Origin: an uncultured Actinomycetes bacterium | GTDB lineage: Bacteria; Actinomycetota; Actinomycetes; Nanopelagicales; Nanopelagicaceae | Reading direction: 5' to 3' | Length of the DNA: 22,727 nt | Assembly (NCBI GenBank): GCA_903845465.1 | Contig: CAIMXQ010000083.1 | Span: forward strand, 1-22,727 | In this document: positions 16,154-22,727 of the stretch, piece after piece | Layout of the letters: every line of letters begins with the position of its first letter | Numbering within the stretch: the stretch's first letter is position 1 | Program-made: the position numbers and the translations under genes | The notes under the pieces: generated by a model | What the model was told of the DNA's origin: nothing | Seen by the model: the letters and a program-made list of their open reading frames with translations, nothing else | The model's database searches: none

Positions 16154-16313
16154 AATTTCTCAGATAAACATTTGAAATGTATCAAGTAGAAGTTGAGAAA
16201 ATAGTTCGTGGCGGTCTTTGATTACTCACTCCTTACGACATACCTTGACCGCCATATAGAGAGTAGAAATGTATGCCTCAAGTAGAGGTTTACAGTTCTT
16301 AAGGGGGACTCAC
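16154..16313 (+). promoter_or_regulatory. Structured leader and likely promoter region of ftsZ
   Basis: This 160-base gap breaks the otherwise overlapping run of genes. It holds four elements. TTTCTCA (16156-16162) pairs with TGAGAAA (16194-16200) and encloses the palindrome ACATTTgAAATGT (16168-16180). TGGCGGTC (16209-16216) pairs with GACCGCCA (16247-16254) over a 30-base loop. CCTC/GAGG forms a small hairpin at 16276-16288. GAAATGTAT plus CAAGTAGA(A/G)GTT occurs twice (16174-16194 and 16266-16290, the second with four extra bases). TTGACC at 16245-16250 followed by AATGTAT-like bases about 17 bp on could be a promoter, but this is weak. AAGGGGG (16301-16307) is a strong ribosome binding site. 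A dedicated ftsZ control region is inferred. Confidence 0.6.
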
Positions 16314-17444
16314 GTGGCTGCACCACAGAATTACTTAGCTGTCATCAAAGTTGTCGGTATCGGCGGCGGCGGAGTAAACGCAATCAATCGCATGATTGAT
16401 GTTGGATTAAAAGGCGTCGAGTTCATCGCTATCAATACAGATGCACAACATTTATTAATGAGTGATGCAGATGTAAAACTTGATATTGGTCGTGCATCAA
16501 CGAAGGGTCTTGGTGCAGGTGCTGCTCCTGAAAAAGGAAGACAGGCTGCAATTGATCACATTGAAGAGATCGAAGAAATTCTTCGTGGTGCAGATATGGT
16601 CTTTGTTACTGCTGGAGAAGGTGGCGGAACAGGTACAGGCGGTGCACCAATCGTTGCAAAGATTGCACGTGATCTTGGCGCTCTCACTATTGGCGTAGTG
16701 ACAAAGCCGTTCTCATTTGAAGGAAAGATTCGTACGCGTCAAGCTGATGAAGGAATCGAACTTCTACGCGAGCAAGTAGATACTCTGATTGTTATTCCTA
16801 ATGATCGCCTCCTTGCAATCTCAGATCGTTCTATCACTGCCGTTGATGCTTTCAAGAGCGCAGATCAAGTTCTTCTCTCTGGCGTACAAGGAATTACTGA
16901 AATCATTACACAACCTGGACTTATCAACCTTGACTTTGCCGATGTTAAAACTGTGATGACTGATGCGGGCTCTGCTCTTATGGGTATTGGCTCTGCACGT
17001 GGTGAAAACCGTGCAACTCGCGCAGCAGAACTTGCAATCTCTAGCCCACTCCTTGAAGCATCTATCGATGGCGCAATGGGTGTCCTACTTTCAGTAGCTG
17101 GTGGATCAGATCTCGGACTCTTTGAAATCAACGAGGCCTGCGAACTTGTTCAAGCAGCTGCTCATCCTGATGCTCGTATTATCTTCGGTACAACTATCGA
17201 TGATGCACTAGGCGATGAGGTGCGTATTACCGTCATAGCCGCTGGTTTTGCAGGTGGCGAACCTAAGAAGGTTGATATGCCGGTAATAAATGCAACAACC
17301 TTGGGCGGAAATGCAGATCCCATCCCATCTAATGACCCGCTCTCAGTTGCGCTCGATCTTGACTCATCAGCACCGCGTAAGCGAGTTACCTTCGAAGAGC
17401 TCATCTCTGAAGATGAAATTGATGTTCCAGATTTCATGAAGTAA
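16314..17444 (+). CDS. ftsZ: Cell division GTPase FtsZ
   Basis: The GTG at 16314 is chosen because it follows AAGGGGG by six bases and gives MAAPQNYLAVIKVVGIGGGG, the standard actinobacterial N-terminus; an ATG at 16269 would add 15 unlikely residues. The product has 376 residues. The tubulin signature GGGTGTG is at residues 103-109, and the T7 synergy loop NLDFADVK (from about 205) has the catalytic aspartates 207 and 210. The C-terminal linker is short and ends in the conserved tail IDVPDFMK, the docking site for SepF and other partners. FtsZ polymerises into the Z ring. Absence of ftsA fits Actinobacteria, where SepF anchors the ring. Confidence 0.97.
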   Translation: MAAPQNYLAVIKVVGIGGGGVNAINRMIDVGLKGVEFIAINTDAQHLLMSDADVKLDIGRASTKGLGAGAAPEKGRQAAIDHIEEIEEILRGADMVFVTAGEGGGTGTGGAPIVAKIARDLGALTIGVVTKPFSFEGKIRTRQADEGIELLREQVDTLIVIPNDRLLAISDRSITAVDAFKSADQVLLSGVQGITEIITQPGLINLDFADVKTVMTDAGSALMGIGSARGENRATRAAELAISSPLLEASIDGAMGVLLSVAGGSDLGLFEINEACELVQAAAHPDARIIFGTTIDDALGDEVRITVIAAGFAGGEPKKVDMPVINATTLGGNADPIPSNDPLSVALDLDSSAPRKRVTFEELISEDEIDVPDFMK

Positions 17445-17458
17445 TAGCCAACCTTTCA

Positions 17459-18121
17459 ATGAAGTACCGCTTTACCAATCGCACTGGGGGCTCAAGCACC
17501 GGTGCTTTTGCATCTCTCAACCTTGGCCTGCATGTCACCGATGAGCCATCAATTGTCTTAGCAAACCGCGCTTCCCTTGTGCATGACGTTGGGCCAATTC
17601 AATATATGAACCAAGTACATGGCAATGGCGTAGCAATAATTGAATCTGTCACTGATGAGGATCCCACCGCAGATTCATTGGTTACCGGAATTCCTGGTAT
17701 TTCACTTGCAGTCCAAGTTGCCGATTGCATTCCTCTGCTTCTGCACTCTGCAGAATCTGTTGCAGCAGTGCACTTAGGTCGCAAAGGACTCGTTAATGGT
17801 GTCACTCTCAATACTCTCGAAGTGATGAGAGATATGGGATCTACAGATATAAGAGCAATCATTGGCCCCTCAATCTGCGGGTCTTGTTATGAAGTTTCAC
17901 AAGAAATTTATGATGAAGTGATCGCGCTCCATCCCGCAGCAGCATCTAGGACGACTCATGGCAACGTCTCTCTTGATCTGCCTGCAGCACTTCGAGCAGT
18001 TCTCACAGGCCAAGGTGTTGAAATTCGCGATGAGTTTTCCTGCACTGTCGAAAATCCAGAGCTCTTCTCATATCGCCGAGATGGAGTTACGGGTCGACAA
18101 GCTGGGATAATTTCCTTATGA
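17459..18121 (+). CDS. pgeF: Polyphenol oxidase/purine nucleoside phosphorylase family protein (laccase domain, YfiH)
   Basis: A protein of 220 residues of the YfiH/PgeF (DUF152) family. The metal-binding triad is visible as His54 (MNQVHGNG), Cys90 (VADCIPLLL) and His105 (AVHLGRKG). GPSICGSCYEVSQEI is the other family block. E. coli PgeF is reported to trim wrongly built peptidoglycan precursors, and other members act on purine nucleosides; which applies here is unknown. The usual AVHAGWRG block reads AVHLGRKG, a departure worth noting. The start at 17459 lies 14 bases after ftsZ with no clear Shine-Dalgarno sequence. The stop overlaps yggS as ATGA. Confidence 0.9.
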   Translation: MKYRFTNRTGGSSTGAFASLNLGLHVTDEPSIVLANRASLVHDVGPIQYMNQVHGNGVAIIESVTDEDPTADSLVTGIPGISLAVQVADCIPLLLHSAESVAAVHLGRKGLVNGVTLNTLEVMRDMGSTDIRAIIGPSICGSCYEVSQEIYDEVIALHPAAASRTTHGNVSLDLPAALRAVLTGQGVEIRDEFSCTVENPELFSYRRDGVTGRQAGIISL

Positions 18122-18765
18122 GTCGTCGCGAAGAACTTGCAGAGCGGCTGGGCCAGGTGCAGAGCAAGATTTCTCGATCTGATGTCACTCTTATTGTGGT
18201 GACAAAGACGTATCCAGCAAGTGATGTAGAGATCCTTCACGAGTTAGGTGTTCGAAACTTTGGCGAAAATCGGAGTGAAGAAGGGGTCGAAAAGTCAGCG
18301 GTCGTCGATGCGACGTGGCACTTCCAGGGTGGAATTCAGAGTCGCAAATTACGGGATATCGCATCGTGGGCTGATGTCATTCATTCACTTGATAATGCAG
18401 GACACATCTCTAAACTCGCGACGGCCGCTGAGAAAAATGTAGATGTTTTTCTCCAAATCTCCCTCGATGGGGATCCATCACGTGGGGGATTGTTGGAAGC
18501 AGATCTGCCAGCTCTTGCAGAACAGGTAATGGCCACAGCCAATCTGACGTTATTGGGACTCATGTGCGTTCCACCAGTAAGTGCAGATCCTCGGAAAGCA
18601 TTTACCGAAATCTCGCACATCCATCGCAGATTTATCAGCCGATATCCAGGGGCAACATCGCTATCGGCAGGTATGTCCGGCGATTATGAAATTGCGATGG
18701 ATTGCGGTGCGACACATATTCGCGTTGGCAGCTCAATCCTCGGCTCACGCGCCCCGCGCGAGTAG
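18118..18765 (+). CDS. yggS: Pyridoxal phosphate homeostasis protein (YggS/PLPBP)
   Basis: A PLP-binding fold III protein of 215 residues. The N-terminal VVTKTYPASD supplies the PLP lysine (Lys30), followed by LGVRNFGENRSEE. LSAGMSGDYEIAMDCGATHIRVGSSILGSR is the C-terminal phosphate-binding block (written here as the span from about residue 182 to 211). The usual WHFIGxLQxNK block reads WHFQGGIQSRK. YggS regulates free PLP and amino acid balance, with no proven enzymatic activity. It is translationally coupled to pgeF by a four-base overlap, and sits next to sepF, the common arrangement in Gram-positive dcw clusters. Confidence 0.93.
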   Translation: MSRREELAERLGQVQSKISRSDVTLIVVTKTYPASDVEILHELGVRNFGENRSEEGVEKSAVVDATWHFQGGIQSRKLRDIASWADVIHSLDNAGHISKLATAAEKNVDVFLQISLDGDPSRGGLLEADLPALAEQVMATANLTLLGLMCVPPVSADPRKAFTEISHIHRRFISRYPGATSLSAGMSGDYEIAMDCGATHIRVGSSILGSRAPRE

Positions 18766-18774
18766 CCTTGTCGC

Positions 18775-19236
18775 ATGTCAGCACTTAATAAAATGATGGG
18801 CTTCCTTGGCCTCGTCGATACAGATGAAGAGACCATAGTTTCCGAAGTTCCAGCTCGTGCCGCAGTTGCTCGACCATCACGCGAACGCACCGGTGTCACA
18901 GTTCTTGGGTCACATCAATCTGCGGCATCACAACCGGCTCTTATTGATGATGCGCCATCCTCTTACAACATCATGACTTTGCAACCTCGTTCATATTCAG
19001 AGGCTCGCAAAGTTGGCGAGTACTTCCGCGAAGGAAATCCCGTCATCATCAATCTCGATGATATGGAAGAGAGCGAACGCAAGCGCCTTGTTGACTTCGC
19101 CAGTGGTCTTGTATTCGGACTCAACGGGCGTATCGAACGTATTAGCCTCAAGGTTTTCTTGCTCTCACCTGCAAATGTCAATGTGAGCAATGAAGAGAAG
19201 ACTGCTGCACAAGCAACATTCTTCAACCAGAGCTGA
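18775..19236 (+). CDS. sepF: Cell division protein SepF
   Basis: A protein of 153 residues beginning MSALNKMMGFLGLVDTD, an amphipathic helix that binds the membrane. After a variable linker the SepF core starts at about residue 62 with YNIMTLQPRSYSEARKVGEY and continues with VIINLDDMEESERKRLVDF and ASGLVFGLNGRIERI. SepF attaches the FtsZ tail to the membrane and is essential in Actinobacteria lacking FtsA. It lies nine bases after yggS and has no clear ribosome binding site. The membrane helix and core are both intact. Confidence 0.95.
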   Translation: MSALNKMMGFLGLVDTDEETIVSEVPARAAVARPSRERTGVTVLGSHQSAASQPALIDDAPSSYNIMTLQPRSYSEARKVGEYFREGNPVIINLDDMEESERKRLVDFASGLVFGLNGRIERISLKVFLLSPANVNVSNEEKTAAQATFFNQS

Positions 19237-19246
19237 TCACTTCATA

Positions 19247-19528
19247 ATGCTTGCATCAATCCTTATCCAGATCCTTGCGCTCTTTAGGCTCGCGCTTTTC
19301 GCTCGCATCATCATCGATTACATCCGAATGTTTGCACGCAACTGGCGCCCCAACGCGTTCCTCTTGGCGATCTTTGAATTTATTTACTCGATCACTGATA
19401 AGCCAATGCGTTTTGTGCAGCGTTTTATTCCACCACTTCGTATCGGTGGCGTCGCGCTCGATCTTTCATTTATCGTTGTGCTGCTTGCAATCAATTATGC
19501 TCAACTTGTAATCTCGAAGCTCCTGTAA
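19247..19528 (+). CDS. yggT: YggT family membrane protein
   Basis: The ATG at 19247 gives 93 residues starting MLASILIQILALFRLALFAR, which matches the YggT N-terminus; upstream in-frame codons run into sepF and add a non-family sequence. Hydrophobic segments lie at about residues 3-24 and 70-90. The middle holds the family block ITDKPMRFVQRFIPPLRIGG followed by DLSFIVVLLAI. The function is not firmly known; osmotic stress and cell-division links have been suggested for relatives. It is the last gene of the plus-strand run and its stop is three bases from the ileS stop on the other strand. Confidence 0.92.
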   Translation: MLASILIQILALFRLALFARIIIDYIRMFARNWRPNAFLLAIFEFIYSITDKPMRFVQRFIPPLRIGGVALDLSFIVVLLAINYAQLVISKLL

Positions 19529-19531
19529 CTC

Positions 19532-22500
19532 TTACGCTTTAGAGAGCGCGACACCAACGCCAAGTTCATTCTCCTCAATTGCAACGCTTGCATCAAAGTC
19601 AAAGCTGATAGCTAGAACTTCATCTGAGATATGAGCTGCGCTCTGGGAGATGGTTTCTGCAAGCTCCTTTGGAGAGTTCCAGCGAACAGAGATGCGGTCT
19701 GAGATGTCAAAGCCATCGCTCTTGCGTCGCTCCTGAATAAGGCGAATTACCTCTCGTACATTGCCCGATGCGATGAGAGCGGGAGATAGAGCAAGATCGA
19801 GTGCGACAGATTCGCCATCATGGCTTGCAACCATCCAACCGCTCTTAGGAACTTCGGTAATGACAAGATCATCGAGTTCGATATCAAAACTTCCCACTGT
19901 GGCAGAACCTGTAGCGCGAAGGCCCTTAACGAGACTTGTCGGATCAGCTGCGCTAATCAACTTTGCAACATCCTGGACAGCCTTGCCGTATTTAGCGCCG
20001 AGTGATTTGAAGTTAGCTTTCACTGAGATATCGACTAGATCTCCATCCGCATGGGCAATATCTTCAAGGTCGAGAACATTGAGCTCATCAGAGATCTGAG
20101 ATTTCATATCAACTGGCAACTGCGCCCATCCTTGCGCTGAAATAAGTGCGCGTTGTAGAGGCTGACGAATTTTGATTCCAGATTCTGCACGTGCAGCTCG
20201 TCCGAGTTCAACAACACGTCTGGTCATCGCAACTTGTTCGTTGAGCTTGATATTGATCAGCGAAGAGTCTGAGATTGGAAAATCTGTGAGGTGGACTGAA
20301 GCCGCAGCCGTTGAATCTGCAGATCGCACTAGTACCTGCCATGTGTGCTCTGCAATAAATGGAACCATTGGTGCAAGTAACTGAGTCAGCGTGACAAGAC
20401 ATTCATGGAGGGTTGCAAGTGCTGCGCGATCGCCATCCCAGAAACGTCGACGTGAACGTCGCACATACCAATTAGAGAGATCATCAATAAAGCGTGCCAA
20501 TACCTTTCCCGCAGTCTGTGAATCAAAATCGCTATATGCAGCATCAACTTCAGCGATGAGCGCATTAAGTTCGCTGATAATCCATTGATCCATCATGGAA
20601 CGCTCTGCCAGCTTGGGGCTCTGTGAAAGTTCGAAGTCAGATGCTTGCGCATAGAGAGCATGGAAAGAGATGGTGTTCCAATAGGTAAGTAAGGTTTTGC
20701 GAACAACATCTGAAATAGCATCGTGGCCAACGCGACGGGCCGACCACGGAGATCCTGCGGCCAGCATGTACCAACGAACAGCATCGGCGCCATGTTGATC
20801 CATAAGTGAGATTGGCTCAAGGACATTGCCAAGGTGCTTACTCATCTTGCGTCCATCTTTATCGAGAATATGTCCAAGACAGAGAACGCTCTTGTAAGAA
20901 CTTTTATCAAAGACCAAAGTTCCGATTGTCATCAAGGTGTAGAACCAACCGCGAGTCTGATCGATAGCTTCGCAGATGAAGTCTGCAGGGTAGGCGGCTT
21001 TAAATTTCTCGACAGAGCCCTCTTTATGTGGATAGCCCCATTGCGCAAAAGGCATTGCACCAGAGTCGTACCAGCAGTCAATTACTTCAGGAACACGTGT
21101 CATTGTTAAAGCACACTCTGCACATGCAAAGGTGATGTCATCGACAAATGGACGGTGCGGATCTAGGTTGCTCAGCTCTTGTCCAGCAAGTGCGCCCAAC
21201 TCTTTGAGCGAATCAACACAGACTTCATGCTTATTTTCACAGCGCCAGATAGGAAGAGGAGTTCCCCAGTAGCGATTACGAGAGAGCGCCCAGTCAATAT
21301 TGTTATTGAGCCAATCGCCATAACGACCAGTCTTAATAGTTTCAGGGTGCCAATCAGTCTTCTGATTTTCGCGGATCAATTCGTCTTTAATAGATGTAGT
21401 GCGGATATACCAAGATGGCTGTGCGTAATAAATCAGCGCTGTATGGCAACGCCAGCAATGTGGGTACTCGTGCTCGTATGGTTGGTGCTTATAGAGCGCA
21501 CCGGATGCTTTGAGCTCTTTTACGAGCGGCTTATCTGCCTCTTTAAAGAACATTCCACCTACAACAGGAGTATCAGGTAAAAAGGTTCCATCAGGTGCGA
21601 TGGGGTTTACAACGGGAAGACCGTATGAACGGCAGACAAGTAAGTCATCTGCGCCAAATGCGGGGGATTGATGCACAAGACCCGTTCCATCTTCGGTGGT
21701 CACATATGTTGCTAAGACGATGAAATGTGAATCCGGAATCTCTAGGTAGTTAAATGGGCGAGTGTAAGTGATGCGTTCAAGATCTTTACCTTTGATTGTC
21801 TTGATAATTTCATGCTCGCCTGCAACCTTTGACATTAGCGGCTGTGCAACAACGAGGACTTCACTGACTTCATCAACTGTCGCCTTAACCACGACGTAAT
21901 CAACATCAGGGTGAACAGCAATTGCCGTGTTGGAAACAAGCGTCCAGGGAGTTGTTGTCCATACAAGAAATGATGCTTTGAGTTCTGCGAGTTCTCCCGA
22001 TGTTGCGGGAAAGCGTACAAAGACTGATGGATCAACAACGGTTTCGTACCCTTGAGAAAGTTCGTGATCAGAGAGCCCTGTACCGCAACGAGGACAGTAC
22101 GGTGCAACGCGATGATCTTGTACAAGAAGACCCTTCTTCCAAATCTCTTTAAGGCTCCACCACACGCTTTCGACATATTCAGGAGCCATAGTCCAATAAG
22201 CCTGATCGAAATCAACCCAAAATCCCATACGTTCTGTCATGGTGGTAAATGCATCAACGTGGCGAGTTACGGATTCGCGACACTTATCGTTAAAAGGCGC
22301 GATGCCATATTTTTCAATATCGCCCTTACCTGCAAATCCAAGTTCTTTCTCTACGGCAATTTCTACAGGTAATCCGTGGCAATCCCATCCAGCTTTGCGG
22401 GTGACGTACTTTCCCTTCATCGTATGAAAACGGGGGAATACATCTTTAAATACGCGCGCTTCAATGTGGTGAGTTCCGGGCATTCCATTTGCAGTGGGAG

Positions 22501-22648
22501 GACCTTCATAGAAAGTCCATGGAGTTCCACCTGCGCGTGATTGCGTACTCTTATGGAAGATGTCGTTATCGCGCCAGAAATCTAAAATGGAGTGTTCCAT
22601 TGATGGAAGATCGATCGACGCGGGAATAGCGCGAAATGGTGATGACAT
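19532..22648 (-). CDS. ileS: Isoleucyl-tRNA synthetase, type 2 (IleRS2)
   Basis: A class I synthetase of 1038 residues, the length of actinobacterial and eukaryote-like IleRS. The region that should read HxGH is PTANGMPGTHH, so the signature is G58-T-H-H61. KMSKH (residues 601-605) is the KMSKS loop. The CP1 editing domain shows WTTTPWTLVSNTAIAV and EDGTGLVHQSPAFGADD. GWDCHGLPVE and WYDSGAMPFAQWG are further family blocks. CxxC pairs (CPRC, CWRC) may bind zinc. The enzyme charges tRNA-Ile in the cytoplasm. The start has GGAGG (22656-22660) seven bases upstream, inside the T-box hairpin. It converges on yggT with a 3-base gap and no visible terminator. Confidence 0.97.
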   Translation of the reverse strand: MSSPFRAIPASIDLPSMEHSILDFWRDNDIFHKSTQSRAGGTPWTFYEGPPTANGMPGTHHIEARVFKDVFPRFHTMKGKYVTRKAGWDCHGLPVEIAVEKELGFAGKGDIEKYGIAPFNDKCRESVTRHVDAFTTMTERMGFWVDFDQAYWTMAPEYVESVWWSLKEIWKKGLLVQDHRVAPYCPRCGTGLSDHELSQGYETVVDPSVFVRFPATSGELAELKASFLVWTTTPWTLVSNTAIAVHPDVDYVVVKATVDEVSEVLVVAQPLMSKVAGEHEIIKTIKGKDLERITYTRPFNYLEIPDSHFIVLATYVTTEDGTGLVHQSPAFGADDLLVCRSYGLPVVNPIAPDGTFLPDTPVVGGMFFKEADKPLVKELKASGALYKHQPYEHEYPHCWRCHTALIYYAQPSWYIRTTSIKDELIRENQKTDWHPETIKTGRYGDWLNNNIDWALSRNRYWGTPLPIWRCENKHEVCVDSLKELGALAGQELSNLDPHRPFVDDITFACAECALTMTRVPEVIDCWYDSGAMPFAQWGYPHKEGSVEKFKAAYPADFICEAIDQTRGWFYTLMTIGTLVFDKSSYKSVLCLGHILDKDGRKMSKHLGNVLEPISLMDQHGADAVRWYMLAAGSPWSARRVGHDAISDVVRKTLLTYWNTISFHALYAQASDFELSQSPKLAERSMMDQWIISELNALIAEVDAAYSDFDSQTAGKVLARFIDDLSNWYVRRSRRRFWDGDRAALATLHECLVTLTQLLAPMVPFIAEHTWQVLVRSADSTAAASVHLTDFPISDSSLINIKLNEQVAMTRRVVELGRAARAESGIKIRQPLQRALISAQGWAQLPVDMKSQISDELNVLDLEDIAHADGDLVDISVKANFKSLGAKYGKAVQDVAKLISAADPTSLVKGLRATGSATVGSFDIELDDLVITEVPKSGWMVASHDGESVALDLALSPALIASGNVREVIRLIQERRKSDGFDISDRISVRWNSPKELAETISQSAAHISDEVLAISFDFDASVAIEENELGVGVALSKA

Positions 22649-22727
22649 AAAAAATCCTCCAAGAAGTTAGATCACTCTTGGAGGGACGAAGTGTGAACTT
22701 CGCGGTACCACCCACCTTGTAGCTGCA
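22649..22727 (-). promoter_or_regulatory. T-box riboswitch of ileS (3' part; stem I lies outside the window)
   Basis: Read on the minus strand, GGGTGGTACCGCG (22701-22713) is the T-box sequence that pairs with the acceptor end of uncharged tRNA. A small hairpin GAAG/CTTC (22688-22701) and GTCCCT (22682-22687) complete the antiterminator or antisequestor. The competing hairpin pairs CCTCCAAGA (22676-22684) with TCTTGGAGG (22656-22664), nine perfect pairs. It contains the Shine-Dalgarno GGAGG and is followed by A and six Us, then the ATG. Known actinobacterial ileS T-boxes act on translation; the Shine-Dalgarno burial fits that, and the U tract leaves termination possible as well. The specifier loop is beyond the window edge. 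Confidence 0.92.

Noticed and set aside
16269..16313. Upstream ATG that would lengthen FtsZ by 15 residues
   Set aside because: The GTG at 16314 has an ideal Shine-Dalgarno sequence and gives the standard FtsZ N-terminus; the extra residues overlap the second copy of the duplicated leader element.
16480..16570. FtsZ block GLGAGAAPEKGR differing from the more common GAGANPEVG or GAGADPEVG
   Set aside because: This loop tolerates variation and the GTPase signature and T7 loop are intact, so it is not strong evidence of altered function.
1..22727. CRISPR arrays, insertion sequences, tRNA or rRNA genes, prophage or defence genes
   Set aside because: None was visible; the window is densely filled with conserved housekeeping genes, and no transposase, array-type repeat or tRNA-like cloverleaf was noticed.

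Overview
The window is a core housekeeping region of a streamlined actinobacterium: nearly the whole division and cell wall (dcw) gene cluster, flanked by error-prone DNA polymerase genes on the left and a divergent-type isoleucyl-tRNA synthetase gene on the right. Pointers to Actinobacteria are the absence of ftsA, the order ftsZ-pgeF-yggS-sepF-yggT, a DUF3040 membrane protein, a DnaE2-type polymerase, an mraW-type RNA ahead of rsmH and a T-box ahead of a type 2 ileS. The base composition looks moderate for the phylum by eye, and the genes are packed with overlaps. Both fit a small-genome freshwater lineage such as Nanopelagicales (acI, 'Ca. Planktophila' and relatives), but that placement is inference.

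Left part (1-2576): the 3' end of a DnaE2/ImuC-like polymerase gene overlaps dinB (Pol IV) by 4 bases, which suggests coupled expression of two translesion enzymes. A small DUF3040 membrane protein gene follows, closed by a clear intrinsic terminator. Centre (2577-16153): a phased array of MraZ-type boxes precedes mraZ. A 14-bp inverted repeat straddles the mraZ stop codon, and a large structured RNA (mraW motif) lies before rsmH. From rsmH to ftsQ, ten further genes or gene junctions (rsmH, ftsL, ftsI, murE, murF, mraY, murD, ftsW, murG, murC, ftsQ) overlap, abut or lie 7 bases apart. They encode UDP-MurNAc-pentapeptide synthesis (MurC, D, E, F), lipid I and II formation (MraY, MurG), septal polymerisation and cross-linking (FtsW, FtsI) and the divisome scaffold (FtsL, FtsQ). 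MurE carries the DNPR signature of meso-diaminopimelate ligases.

Right part (16154-22727): a 160-base leader rich in dyads and a duplicated element separates ftsZ from ftsQ. ftsZ is followed by pgeF, yggS, sepF and yggT (Z-ring anchoring and associated functions). The usual actinobacterial divIVA/wag31 is not present. Instead ileS runs towards yggT on the minus strand, ending only 3 bases away. IleS has the altered HIGH signature GxHH and is preceded by a T-box whose final hairpin both buries the Shine-Dalgarno sequence and is followed by a U6 tract.

No mobile element, CRISPR array, tRNA or rRNA gene was seen, and there is no gene-free stretch over 300 bases. The genes themselves are ordinary for the phylum. 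The most interesting signals are cis-regulatory (mraZ operator and stop-codon hairpin, mraW RNA, ftsZ leader, T-box) and the IleRS active-site variant.
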